From: a virus
DNA: 32,466 nucleotides
IMG/VR virus record: IMGVR_UViG_3300043640_000116
Coordinates: 1 to 32,466 of that record
Direction: 5' to 3' (one strand)
Shown here: positions 8,803 to 16,277 of the stretch, piece after piece
Position numbering within the stretch: position 1 is the stretch's first letter
Layout of the letters: the number at the start of each line of letters is the position of its first letter
Notes under the pieces: generated by a model
Database searches by the model: none
The model's input: the letters and a program-made list of their open reading frames with translations, nothing else
What the model was told of the DNA's origin: nothing
Made by a program: the position numbers and the translations under genes

Positions 8803-9983
8803 TGAATAAACTGCTCCGACAGGAAATAATCAATGGTGCTTCCGCTGGTGGCGGTGGTGGTGTTGCGCCTGTGTGGAACCTTACCGGCGATGAGCTGGAT
8901 GGTGAAACAGTTGGAGCATTCGGCGGCTTAACCCTGGACGTTACATTTGACAGTGGAACAGGAACCTTTGAACTTGCAAGCGGTGGCTTGCCCTCTGGCA
9001 TAAGTCTCGTAGGTGATGAGCTTACTGGTTCCTTTGATGCCGAAGGTGCATTCAGCTTTACTCTACGCGCCATTGATGACAGCACTGGCGCACATGCGGA
9101 ACTTGCCTTTGGAGGAACAATAGCGGCAGCGCCGGACGTCCCTTTGTTAGACGCCTTAAGTGGCGTGGCATCGGCGGCATACTCCTTGCGCTTGCTGTCG
9201 GCGGACTATACTGGCGACTGCATTAAGGTACGCCGTAGCAGTGACGACGCTGAGCTGGACATTCCTATCGTGGATGGCTGGATGGATGAAGACGCACTCT
9301 TGGCGCATTGTGGCGCGGGTGACGGCTTCATAACTGTGTTCTACGACCAGTCTGGTAACGGTCTTGACCATACGCAAAGCAACGCCGCCAAGCAACCTCA
9401 GATCGTGGATAGTGGTGTTGTGTGTGACGGCTTTCTATGTGACCCAAGCGCCGTTTCTTTTATGCGAGATGAGGGCGCAAGCTATAATAATTATTTTACT
9501 CGCAGCGCATATACTTCATGCCTATGCTTTAAGCCTACTGCAATCACCAACCACAATAAGAGTCAGGTGGCATGGGGTGACGGTAGCGCATGGGCTGGCT
9601 TGCCGGTATATAGCACGAATGTCGACAATGGTAACGGTCCTCCATACGCTGTGGCCATGTGGCATGAAGGCGATGCCGCCGCTGACCAGTATTGCATCCA
9701 GCCCTTCGCCGCGTTGAACGAAGTGCTTGGCAGCATTGGCATCTATGGCAGTAACCAGTTCGCCCATTACTTAAACGATAACGACTTGGTTACGCTGGCC
9801 GGTACTGACATCTTCGCTGGTGCAATGAGCAGCGACCCCGCCTTCCCCAGCCGTGGAAACAGCGGCATCGCTGGAAGCTACTATGAACGTATTATGTTCA
9901 AGACGGCGATTGACGATAACGATGTAAACATAATCGGCAATAGTTGGAATGCCGCTTACGGTATGCCATGGAGTGACATCTAA
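8802..9983 (+). CDS. Putative receptor-binding/fibre protein with an arabinofuranosidase-B-like domain
   Basis: 393 residues. Residues about 20-108 look like a putative-Ig (He_PIG-type) domain: GGLPSGISLVGDELTGSF followed by FSFTLRAIDD. From about 112 on, DALSGVASAAYSLRLLSADY, IKVRRSSDDAELDI, HCGAGDGFITVFYDQSGNG and the later NIIGNSWNAAYG match a pattern I know from phage fibres annotated as alpha-L-arabinofuranosidase B catalytic-like (a concanavalin/LamG-like fold). In phages this part most likely binds, and perhaps trims, host glycans; hydrolase activity is not shown by the sequence. Starts on the last base of the previous stop codon. Confidence 0.7.
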   Translation: MNKLLRQEIINGASAGGGGGVAPVWNLTGDELDGETVGAFGGLTLDVTFDSGTGTFELASGGLPSGISLVGDELTGSFDAEGAFSFTLRAIDDSTGAHAELAFGGTIAAAPDVPLLDALSGVASAAYSLRLLSADYTGDCIKVRRSSDDAELDIPIVDGWMDEDALLAHCGAGDGFITVFYDQSGNGLDHTQSNAAKQPQIVDSGVVCDGFLCDPSAVSFMRDEGASYNNYFTRSAYTSCLCFKPTAITNHNKSQVAWGDGSAWAGLPVYSTNVDNGNGPPYAVAMWHEGDAAADQYCIQPFAALNEVLGSIGIYGSNQFAHYLNDNDLVTLAGTDIFAGAMSSDPAFPSRGNSGIAGSYYERIMFKTAIDDNDVNIIGNSWNAAYGMPWSDI

Positions 9984-10705
9984 TGACCAGTAACCTAAAC
10001 CTAGATCAAGTTGCCAGTAACCAGACGCAGAAGGAAGTGACCATCAACACGGCCACTAACCAGATTGACCTTGCGATGTGTGCGACCACAGCCGTAAGCA
10101 TGGCAGCCGGTAACGTCACACTCACCAGCACACAGATGCAGCGAGCAAGCGTCTTTAGCGTAAGCGGCCAAACAGCCAGCCGCGACCTAACCATCGGCGC
10201 GGTGGCGCGTGGTATATTCGCCGTGATCAATACCGATGCCACTTACCCCGTCGTCGTTAAGCGTGGCAGCACCAGCGTAAGCGTAGCGGCAACCGAGAAG
10301 GCAATCTTCAGCACCGACGGCACGACAAACAGCCTTGTCAAAATTGGTGGCGTGGCAGTAACGACCAAGAATTACAACACAGGGTTTTTCTTTCCTGGGT
10401 TGCCGACCGCCAGTGGACGCGTCGGTATGCACGTTATCGCGGAGGCGGGCGGCGTCAGCTTTCCTTCTGGCTTGGGCAATAGCCGCGCTAAGGCTAAGAC
10501 CGCCAGCACAGGCACAGCCACGTTCGATATCCAGAAGAACGGCGCAAGCGTAGGCAGCTTGGTCTTCACCACCAGTGCGACAGGCGTCTTTACATTCGCA
10601 AGCACCACGGCATTCGCCCAAGGGGACCTCCTGGAAATTATCGCTCCGGGATCTCAGGATGCGACGCTGGCTGATATCGCTGTAACCATTCAAGGCACAT
10701 ACTAG
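9983..10705 (+). CDS. Tail fibre/structural protein, unknown
   Basis: 240 residues, Ala/Thr/Ser-rich and beta-rich. The N-terminal NLNLDQVASNQTQKEVTIN is a pattern common at the start of phage tail-fibre or minor structural proteins (similar to DUF2793-type N-termini). The C-terminal portion (about 160-240: ATFDIQKNGASVGSLVFT, GDLLEIIAPGSQDATLADIA) looks like a small beta-sandwich module widespread in phage fibres. Overlaps the receptor-binding gene by one base, so it is probably a partner in the same fibre complex. Confidence 0.7.
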   Translation: MTSNLNLDQVASNQTQKEVTINTATNQIDLAMCATTAVSMAAGNVTLTSTQMQRASVFSVSGQTASRDLTIGAVARGIFAVINTDATYPVVVKRGSTSVSVAATEKAIFSTDGTTNSLVKIGGVAVTTKNYNTGFFFPGLPTASGRVGMHVIAEAGGVSFPSGLGNSRAKAKTASTGTATFDIQKNGASVGSLVFTTSATGVFTFASTTAFAQGDLLEIIAPGSQDATLADIAVTIQGTY

Positions 10706-10716
10706 GGGAGACAATT

Positions 10717-11184
10717 ATGACTTGGCAAAAAGGCATTAAACCGGCGGACTTAAAGTTCTACAAGATTACACGGTTCAGCCCAGACACTTGTGGTTGTGTG
10801 TTGGAGTTCGCATGGGACAGCCGTTCTAGCGAAGATGGCCGCAAGCACTTACCGGCGGACATCGTCCATGCCTGTAAGCACCACGAGCACCATGTAAAAG
10901 ACGGCAAGAAGGTGGAAGAGCACCACCACGAAGTCTTCGCCGAGAACCGCCACAAGAATGAAGTGCTGGCGCATGTGCTGGAGAACCTTGATGAAGAGCA
11001 TGTTGAAATTGTAAAAGATACAGCCAACAATGATATGCGCCAGTTTAAGAAGCACCCACGTTGGAGCTTCAACGACAAGCGTGAACTGGTAGTGGAACTG
11101 GATGATGTGGCGGCTGGCCATTGCAAGGAGATAGCGTCTCAGGTCGGTAAGCAATTCAAGACACGGAAAACTCACATCAAGTAG
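10717..11184 (+). CDS. His-rich conserved phage protein, unknown function
   Basis: 155 residues beginning MTWQKGIKPADLKFYKITRF, with a CGC pair near residue 27 and an unusually His-rich central stretch (about 47-90: HACKHHEHHVKDGKK, VEEHHHEVFAENRHKN). The C-terminus is basic. I associate this type (N-terminal RFSPDTCGCVLEF, then His/Ala-rich helix and ENRHKN) with uncharacterised proteins next to GTA-like tail genes. Metal binding is possible but is an inference from composition only. It has its own strong AGGGGAGA ribosome binding site at 10704-10711. Confidence 0.7.
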   Translation: MTWQKGIKPADLKFYKITRFSPDTCGCVLEFAWDSRSSEDGRKHLPADIVHACKHHEHHVKDGKKVEEHHHEVFAENRHKNEVLAHVLENLDEEHVEIVKDTANNDMRQFKKHPRWSFNDKRELVVELDDVAAGHCKEIASQVGKQFKTRKTHIK

Positions 11185-11192
11185 GAACCACT

Positions 11193-12434
11193 ATGTCAAA
11201 GGTACTACAAGGCAGTTTTCCTTCATCGCCGTTCACTGGCCTCACCACGGCAAGCACCTCCTATTTCTTTAAGATGGGAATGGGATCCTGTAACAGCACG
11301 ATAACAACAGAAGCACAGCAACAAACCATTGAACGCTTCGGCGGTACTTATAGCCGCATGGGTATTCACATAACCGCGAACAGCCGCCTGACGGCTGGGA
11401 CGTTGCGTAGTCGCAAGAACAATGCTAACGGCAACCAGTCCGCCAGCATTGTCGCCAGCACGACAGGACGCTTCGAGGATGCAAGCAACACCGATACCGT
11501 TGCCGCCGCTGATACCTTTGGCGCTGCAATGACGAACGGCACAGGCAGCGCGGCGCTCTCAGTGAATCATGTCTATTGTGCCTATAGTGCAACCGGCGCA
11601 CACCGTTCACATATCAATGTGGAAGGCACAAGCACCTTCCCCGCCGCTGCATCGGCCAGCACTTTATATCGCACACAGCCGATGGGAGCGATGTCCGCTG
11701 CAATGGCCACAAGCGATACGAACATATGGGTTCCCAACCGAGCGGGCGGTAGCTTAACAAACTTCTCAGTCTTTGCGTCTGCTAACACGGCGACCACCGA
11801 TAGCACGGCTGGCGTCCGGTTGAACGCGACCACGGCTGGAAATAATGTTGTGACTATACCGCTGGGAACTACCGGCGAGTTCGAAGATACGACACACAGC
11901 GACGCTATTACCAACAGCACTAACTATGCCTTCTATGTTCTTCGCAGCACCGGCACAGGCAGCATTACCATCCGTCGTATGTCCTGTGTGTTTACCGGCA
12001 CGGGAAATTATAGCGATGTCGGCAGTGCTCTTTGCAGTAGTTTAGCCCGCTCGCTTAACGGCACAAACTACAGCCGCATTCTAGGACACCTGACGCTCGA
12101 TACAACGGAAAGCAACATGCAAGTTCGTATGCCGTTTGATGGTCGTGCTTCCAACCTACGAGTGCATTCCAGCACAGTGAATTCCATCACAACTATCAAG
12201 CTCCGTAAGAACGGGGTGGACGGCAACCAAGCAGTGAGTTCACCATCCAGCGGGAGTGGAGTCTATGAAGATACAACGTCGCATGATGATTTCGTGGATA
12301 CTGATCTACTATCACTTAGCTGGACTTCTGCCAGTGCAAGCAGTAGTAACTTCGGCGACGCGCAACTTTACCTAACGCCGCCGCCCGTTATCGGTGGTGG
12401 AGGACAGCAAGGTCTATTGCAAATTATCTGTTAA
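11193..12434 (+). CDS. Structural/fibre protein built from three repeated beta domains
   Basis: 413 residues rich in Thr, Ser, Ala and Asn, with no signal peptide. Three homologous modules are visible at about 50-135, 186-268 and 318-410. Each has a strand ending in R-K-N or similar, then GNQSAS / GNNVVT / GNQAVS, then the signature GRFEDASNTD / GEFEDTTHSD / GVYEDTTSHD, then further strands. This suggests a trimeric fibre or capsid-decorating protein. Function is otherwise unknown. It ends the tail module; the next gene starts the lysis cassette 18 bases downstream. Confidence 0.72.
   Translation: MSKVLQGSFPSSPFTGLTTASTSYFFKMGMGSCNSTITTEAQQQTIERFGGTYSRMGIHITANSRLTAGTLRSRKNNANGNQSASIVASTTGRFEDASNTDTVAAADTFGAAMTNGTGSAALSVNHVYCAYSATGAHRSHINVEGTSTFPAAASASTLYRTQPMGAMSAAMATSDTNIWVPNRAGGSLTNFSVFASANTATTDSTAGVRLNATTAGNNVVTIPLGTTGEFEDTTHSDAITNSTNYAFYVLRSTGTGSITIRRMSCVFTGTGNYSDVGSALCSSLARSLNGTNYSRILGHLTLDTTESNMQVRMPFDGRASNLRVHSSTVNSITTIKLRKNGVDGNQAVSSPSSGSGVYEDTTSHDDFVDTDLLSLSWTSASASSSNFGDAQLYLTPPPVIGGGGQQGLLQIIC
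11340..12422 (+). repeat. Three diverged protein-level repeats in the fibre-like gene
   Basis: Repeat units at about 11340-11597, 11748-11996 and 12144-12422. The shared core is a basic/Asn segment, then GN(Q/N)xxx, then G-x-(F/Y)-E-D-(A/T)-x-x-x-D. The DNA of the copies has diverged, so these are old duplications rather than recent ones. Confidence 0.7.
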
Positions 12435-12452
12435 CTTAACAAGGGGGAGATT

Positions 12453-12776
12453 ATGAAAGGCAAAGGTTTTATGTATAAACTCAAACGCGCTTGGCTAGAA
12501 CGCTTCTGGACATTCGAAGCATTTAATGGCGGCTTCATTTTCATTCCATGGGGATGGGGATTTTTCTACTACGGTTTTCCATGGACGGTTGACGTACCGA
12601 CGATGCTGGTGCTGGCTCAGAAGCCTTCGTTCGGCTACAACTATGCTCTCATGAGCCTTGGCCTTGTTCTCATGGTCTGGGGTTTACGCAAGCTGCTTGT
12701 CAACCGCGTCAAGCAAGCCGCCGCCATGCAGACGATGGTTGAGGAAAGGATGGCTGACGATGCTGTTAAACCTTAA
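12453..12776 (+). CDS. Small membrane protein, holin candidate
   Basis: 107 residues with two hydrophobic, aromatic-rich segments: GGFIFIPWGWGFFYYGFPW (about 27-45) and ALMSLGLVLMVWGLRKLL (about 66-84). The termini are charged (basic N-terminal KGKGFMYKLKR and a mixed-charge C-tail). Two-pass topology, small size and position directly before spanins and endolysin fit a holin, which would form the membrane lesions releasing or activating the endolysin. I do not recognise a named holin family, so the call rests on context. Preceded by AAGGGGGAGA at 12441-12450. Confidence 0.6.
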   Translation: MKGKGFMYKLKRAWLERFWTFEAFNGGFIFIPWGWGFFYYGFPWTVDVPTMLVLAQKPSFGYNYALMSLGLVLMVWGLRKLLVNRVKQAAAMQTMVEERMADDAVKP

Positions 12777-12999
12777 GCTCGGTCTCATCCTCGCCGCCGT
12801 ATGCGCGGGGTTGGTGACAGGCGCTTACTTCCTTGGGCGATGGGATGGTAGCGCTTCCTGTGACACGCGTCACGCAACGGCACAACTTAAAACGAATGAG
12901 AAAGTGAGGGAGGGGTATGCAAAGATCGATAAACAAAAGCCTAGCGCTGGCGACGACGCTGGTATTGCTAAGTTCCTGCTCGACCACGTCCGTCAGTAA
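12760..12999 (+). CDS. Rz-like inner-membrane spanin (i-spanin)
   Basis: 79 residues if started at the ATG at 12760, which has AAGGA at 12746-12750 nine bases upstream; longer in-frame starts would sit deep inside the holin-like gene and add a non-membrane leader. One N-terminal membrane segment (LGLILAAVCAGLVTGAYFLG, about 7-26) is followed by a charged periplasmic helix (AQLKTNEKVREGYAKIDKQ). A lipoprotein gene starts inside its 3' end in another frame, the classic nested Rz/Rz1 layout. It is shorter than lambda Rz, so membership is inferred from topology and context. Confidence 0.6.
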   Translation: MLLNLKLGLILAAVCAGLVTGAYFLGRWDGSASCDTRHATAQLKTNEKVREGYAKIDKQKPSAGDDAGIAKFLLDHVRQ

Positions 13000-13165
13000 C
13001 CCCGCGCCGGAACCATACTTTCCGTCGTGTGCTACTATTAAGGACGCCTTACGCAAGGACGCACCAGCTCAAGTGAAATACGACTGGATGGAAGTGGACG
13101 GCGTAATGTTAAAGCTGGACAGCTTGAAGAAGGACAAAACTAAGTTCGGAGACTGCAAGTTATGA
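12917..13165 (+). CDS. Rz1-like outer-membrane lipoprotein spanin (o-spanin)
   Basis: 82 residues with a clear lipoprotein signal: basic start MQRSINK, hydrophobic ALATTLVLL and lipobox LSSC with the lipidated Cys at 21. The mature part begins with a Ser/Pro-rich linker (STTSVSNPAPEP), as in Rz1 proteins. It starts inside the i-spanin gene in a different frame (83-base overlap) and has GAGGG upstream. The pair would fuse inner and outer membranes at the end of lysis. The mature domain is longer than lambda Rz1. Two further Cys residues (about 37 and 80) could form a disulfide. An outer-membrane spanin implies a Gram-negative host. Confidence 0.68.
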   Translation: MQRSINKSLALATTLVLLSSCSTTSVSNPAPEPYFPSCATIKDALRKDAPAQVKYDWMEVDGVMLKLDSLKKDKTKFGDCKL

Positions 13166-13692
13166 AATGGCTTCTCGTATCCCTTGGCCTTATGGTCTCA
13201 CCCGCTGCACCTGTGGCCGCGCCGCCCGTCACATGTCATCAGACGTGTGTGGTTAGTGAGCAGGGTTACGAGCTGGTCAAAACGTTCGAAGGCTACATGC
13301 CCTTCCCCTATAAGGACATCGCCGGAATAGATACGGTGGGTTATGGGTATGTCATTCTTCCTGGCGACAAGTTTACCTACCCTATGCTACCACCTGACGC
13401 CGACAAGCTGCTTAAGAAGACTATGGCCAAGTTCGAACGCGATATAAATAAATCGGTGGTGGTAAAACTAAAGCAGAACCAGTTCGACGCGCTTGGCAGC
13501 TTCACCTATAACGTAGGCAGCGGAAGCCTTCGCAGCTCCACTTTACTAAAGAGAGTTAATCAAGGTCGAGATATGGACATTCCAGCTTGCTTCCTTATGT
13601 GGAATAAGGCCACTATTAAGGGCGTAAGGCAGCCAGTCAATGCCTTGACTGTGCGCCGCAAAACTGAGGCAGACCATTATATGTCTCGGTAG
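13162..13692 (+). CDS. Secreted GH24 endolysin (T4-lysozyme-type muramidase)
   Basis: 176 residues. The catalytic triad is visible with the standard spacing: E43 (KTFEGY), D52 (YKDIAG) and T58 (DTVGYGY), an E-8-D-5-T pattern. The lysozyme core continues through QFDALGSFTYNVGSGSL (about 110-126) and ends with RRKTEADHY. It cleaves the glycan strand of peptidoglycan. The N-terminus (KWLLVSLGLMVS, then PAAPVAAPPVTC) is a Sec signal or signal-anchor-release segment, so export may not need a large holin hole. Cys25 and Cys29 follow the hydrophobic segment. The start overlaps the o-spanin stop by four bases (ATGA). Confidence 0.9.
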   Translation: MKWLLVSLGLMVSPAAPVAAPPVTCHQTCVVSEQGYELVKTFEGYMPFPYKDIAGIDTVGYGYVILPGDKFTYPMLPPDADKLLKKTMAKFERDINKSVVVKLKQNQFDALGSFTYNVGSGSLRSSTLLKRVNQGRDMDIPACFLMWNKATIKGVRQPVNALTVRRKTEADHYMSR

Positions 13693-13749
13693 GTTTTTAG
13701 CGGTATCTTGTTATCATGGTGATTAACATAAGTCCCACCGGAGAACGCC
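13693..13749 (+). promoter_or_regulatory. Short intergenic gap with an imperfect dyad
   Basis: The 57-base gap after the endolysin contains TGTTATCA-TGG-TGATTAACA (13709-13728), an inverted repeat with one extra T in the right arm. It could be an operator or a weak mRNA hairpin. No convincing promoter hexamers or U-tract are visible. GGAGA at 13740-13744 is the ribosome binding site of the next gene. Confidence 0.25.
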
Positions 13750-14073
13750 ATGCCGCCAAAAGAAAGTATCGAGGAGAAGCGTGTGCGTGAAATTGCAGAA
13801 GAGCAGTTTTATGATCTTCTTCAGAGCCGCCAGTTTACGGACCTGATTGATAAGATCGTTGACCGTAGTGTCAAGCGCACTTTGGAAAGCCTCGGGTTGG
13901 ACATGGCAGACCAAAAAGAACTCCGTGAGATACGCAAAGACTTTGAATACCTACGCGACTGGCGCTTACTGTGGCGTCTAATTAAAAATAAAGGCATCCT
14001 CACCGTCATCGGCATGGTTGTCGCGGCGCTTGTTATATGGTGCGTCGCCGGATTCAAAGGCTCCTTCCACTAG
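13750..14073 (+). CDS. Tail-anchored membrane protein, possibly a second holin or antiholin
   Basis: 107 residues. The first ~80 residues are highly charged and helical (ESIEEKRVREIAEEQFYDLL, then a basic stretch ending RLLWRLIKNKG); residues 83-101 form a single C-terminal membrane segment (LTVIGMVVAALVIWCVAG). A cytoplasmic coiled-coil-like domain with a C-terminal anchor directly after the endolysin suggests a lysis-timing or superinfection role, but the sequence does not prove it. Similar small proteins with this topology occur in alphaproteobacterial phages near lysis genes. Confidence 0.65.
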   Translation: MPPKESIEEKRVREIAEEQFYDLLQSRQFTDLIDKIVDRSVKRTLESLGLDMADQKELREIRKDFEYLRDWRLLWRLIKNKGILTVIGMVVAALVIWCVAGFKGSFH

Positions 14074-14076
14074 AGA

Positions 14077-14106
14077 AAGAACGTTCCTCGGTTGGCTTTC
14101 GTTCTT
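14077..14106 (+). other. Hairpin between lysis and replication modules
   Basis: AAGAACG (14077-14083) can pair with CGTTCTT (14100-14106) around a 16-base loop, right after the membrane protein stop. There is no U-tract, so it is not a standard intrinsic terminator. It may be a processing site or only chance. It marks the boundary between late and early genes. Confidence 0.25.
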
Positions 14107-14126
14107 ACCTTGGGCAGTTTGAATAG

Positions 14127-15653
14127 ATGCCCTACGCACATAAAACAATTCCCTTTAAGCACCAGGAAGAGTTCTTCGAAAGAACGCGCGACCTCACCAG
14201 CCATGCCGTTTTCTGGGAGCAGGGTACAGGCAAGACCAAGGTAACGATAGACACCGTCGCCTGGAATTATCTGCTCGGTAAGATTAACGGTGTGCTTATT
14301 ATTGCACCCAGCGGCGTACATAGTAATTGGATCCTGGATGAACTGCCCGCGCATTTGCCCAAGGAGGTAGCGATGGTCAGCCGGACCATGATCTACCGGA
14401 ACAAAAGCAGCGGCACAGTATATCATCGCAAGGAGCTCGCTCAAATTGTCAAGGCTCCTGGGTTAGCATGGCTGGCCATGAACTATGATGCCTTCATCAC
14501 ACAGGCCGGACGGCAAGCGGCATGGGACTTCCTCCGCGAGCGTAAGGTGTTTTATGTTCTGGATGAAAGCAGCCGCGTTAAAACACCCAGCGCCAAGCGG
14601 ACGCGCACCATTGTAAGCAGTGGTAAGTATGCCAAGTTCCGCCGGATCCTGGATGGTACGCCACTCACCAATGGACCGTTTGACATATACAGCCCGCTTG
14701 AGTTCCTGGAGGAAACCTTCTGGAAGAAGTTGCAGCTCGGCAGCTTCACCATGTTCAAAAACTACTTCGGCATATTCAAACAGATAGAACTCCGCAAGAA
14801 GCAGGGCGACCCCGTTGATGCCGCGCCAAAAACATTCCCTCAGCTCGTAAGCTTCCAACGCCTGGACGAGCTAAATAAAATCATCGACCCTATTAGCAGC
14901 CGCGTATTGAAGAAGGACGTGCTGGATCTACCGGATAAAATATACCAGAAGCGCTACTTCACCATGACGACGGAACAACAGCGCCTCTACGATGATCTTA
15001 AAACCAAGTTCGTCACATGGCTTAACAGCGGCGAAGTCATTACTGCCAACCTTGCTATCGTACGCCTGTTGCGCTTCCAGCAGATCACATGTGGCTACTT
15101 GCCGGTGGATATACTGGTGGACATTGAGAGCGGCGACAAGAGCCGTGAATGGCGTGAGATTGATGCCGTCAACCCGCGTATAGAATTATATAAAGAAGTG
15201 GTGGAAGACACCCACGGTAAGATTATCACATGGGCGCGGTTCACGCGGGACATTGACAAGATCATGGAAGCCCTGCAAAGCATGGGACGCAAGCCGGTAC
15301 GTTACGACGGCCTAGTGAGCGAAGACCAGCGCCTTATGAACAAGGAAGCGTTCCAGCACGGCGACGCCACAGACTTCGTCGGCAAGCCTAGCGTGGGTGG
15401 AACCGGCATTACCTTAACCGCTTGCGACAAGACCATCTACTATAATAACAGCTTCAAGCTCATGGAGCGCTTGCAGTCGGAGGATCGCAACCACCGCATT
15501 GGACAAAAGAATAATGTGGTCTACACCGACCTCCTCGCGGAGAGTAGTATTGACGCGCACATACTGCGTTCCTTGGGCAAAAAGCTGGACATCAGTAACA
15601 CTGTTCTCGGTGATGAAGTGGTCAAAGACTTGAGAACGTGGTTCTCTGCATAA
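14127..15653 (+). CDS. SNF2-type superfamily 2 DNA helicase/translocase
   Basis: 508 residues. Walker A is EQGTGKTK (G33-T37), motif Ia is LIIAPSGVHSNW, motif II is LDESSRVK (D146 E147) and motif III is LDGTPLTNGPFD. The C-terminal RecA-like half carries GGTGITLTACDKTIYY and motif VI QSEDRNHRIGQ (R454 and R457), which is diagnostic of the SNF2/RapA group. Such phage proteins translocate on double-stranded DNA and are thought to act in replication-fork remodelling or recombination. About 500 residues is normal for the compact phage form. It opens the block of DNA metabolism genes, 53 bases after the lysis region. Confidence 0.92.
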   Translation: MPYAHKTIPFKHQEEFFERTRDLTSHAVFWEQGTGKTKVTIDTVAWNYLLGKINGVLIIAPSGVHSNWILDELPAHLPKEVAMVSRTMIYRNKSSGTVYHRKELAQIVKAPGLAWLAMNYDAFITQAGRQAAWDFLRERKVFYVLDESSRVKTPSAKRTRTIVSSGKYAKFRRILDGTPLTNGPFDIYSPLEFLEETFWKKLQLGSFTMFKNYFGIFKQIELRKKQGDPVDAAPKTFPQLVSFQRLDELNKIIDPISSRVLKKDVLDLPDKIYQKRYFTMTTEQQRLYDDLKTKFVTWLNSGEVITANLAIVRLLRFQQITCGYLPVDILVDIESGDKSREWREIDAVNPRIELYKEVVEDTHGKIITWARFTRDIDKIMEALQSMGRKPVRYDGLVSEDQRLMNKEAFQHGDATDFVGKPSVGGTGITLTACDKTIYYNNSFKLMERLQSEDRNHRIGQKNNVVYTDLLAESSIDAHILRSLGKKLDISNTVLGDEVVKDLRTWFSA

Positions 15654-15731
15654 AAGACAACTTACTCACTTTCATTTCAATTTGAATCGGCATAGCGTTA
15701 GAAGACTAAGTACACACAAGGGGAGAAATAT
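15654..15731 (+). promoter_or_regulatory. 78-base gap with a TTCAA-T-TTGAA palindrome and strong SD
   Basis: Contains the perfect 11-base palindrome TTCAATTTGAA at 15676-15686 and an AAGGGGAGA ribosome binding site at 15718-15726. TTGAAT at 15682 could be a -35 element, but I see no good -10 hexamer at the right distance. A promoter or operator is possible; evidence is weak. Confidence 0.25.
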
Positions 15732-16277
15732 ATGGCTGAGGCCGCACACGATTACAGCGCATACATGGGTAGCGCTGATGAGCAAGCACTTGATAAATTA
15801 AACGTGCTTGCTGAAGAACAACACTTAGCTGAGAAAGAGGTGCTGGCCTGTGAAGAAGCACTTAAGGCAGCACAGGTGAAGCTCCGAGATATAGCAGAGC
15901 ATAAGCTCCCCGAATATATGGATAGTCTCGGGTTAGAAATCTTCAAGACCAAGAAGGGCTTGATGGTTAATATCAAAGAAAAAGTTCGCGCCAGTATCAG
16001 CGCTGACAATAAGCCCAAGGCGTTTAGCTGGATGGAAGGTAATGGCTTCGGCGGCTTAATTAAACGCACTGTCATAGTAGGCTTTGGCCGCGATCAAAGC
16101 GCCCAAGCAAAGGAGCTGACCGATAAACTAAAAGAAGAATATCCAACCACCAGCTTTGAACAAAAGGTGGAGACCAGTACCCTACAAGCATTCGTCCGCG
16201 AACAGCTTGCAGCGGGCAGCGATATTCCTGTGGACATCTTCGGTGTCTTCCGCCAGCGTATTTCAGTTATTGAATAG
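15732..16277 (+). CDS. Conserved phage protein with N-terminal coiled coil, unknown function
   Basis: 181 residues. The N-terminal third (about 15-60) is an acidic heptad-like helix (AEEQHLAEKEVLACEEALKA). The remainder is mixed alpha/beta with KTKKGLMVNIKEKVRASISA, GNGFGGLIKRTVIVGFGRD and a C-terminal STLQAFVREQLAAGSDIPVD, LFGV-like end (VDIFGVFRQ). I recall similar proteins among phage replication genes without a known role. The architecture (coiled coil then small beta domain) resembles Mu Gam-like DNA-end-binding proteins, but I do not claim homology. It sits between a SNF2 helicase and an SSB-like protein, so a DNA transaction role is likely. Confidence 0.75.
   Translation: MAEAAHDYSAYMGSADEQALDKLNVLAEEQHLAEKEVLACEEALKAAQVKLRDIAEHKLPEYMDSLGLEIFKTKKGLMVNIKEKVRASISADNKPKAFSWMEGNGFGGLIKRTVIVGFGRDQSAQAKELTDKLKEEYPTTSFEQKVETSTLQAFVREQLAAGSDIPVDIFGVFRQRISVIE

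Noticed and set aside
12658-12999. Longer 113-codon version of the i-spanin starting at 12658
   Set aside because: The extra N-terminus lies inside the holin-like gene, lacks a nearby SD and would put a Pro/Trp/Arg-rich leader before the membrane anchor. The ATG at 12760 has a good SD.
13709-13728. Imperfect palindrome after the endolysin as an attachment site or operator
   Set aside because: No integrase, no tRNA and no second copy are visible; kept only as a weak regulatory note.
14077-14106. Hairpin after the lysis genes as an intrinsic terminator
   Set aside because: Only a 7-base stem with a 16-base loop and no U-tract; it fails the usual criteria, unlike the clear terminator at 17231-17259.
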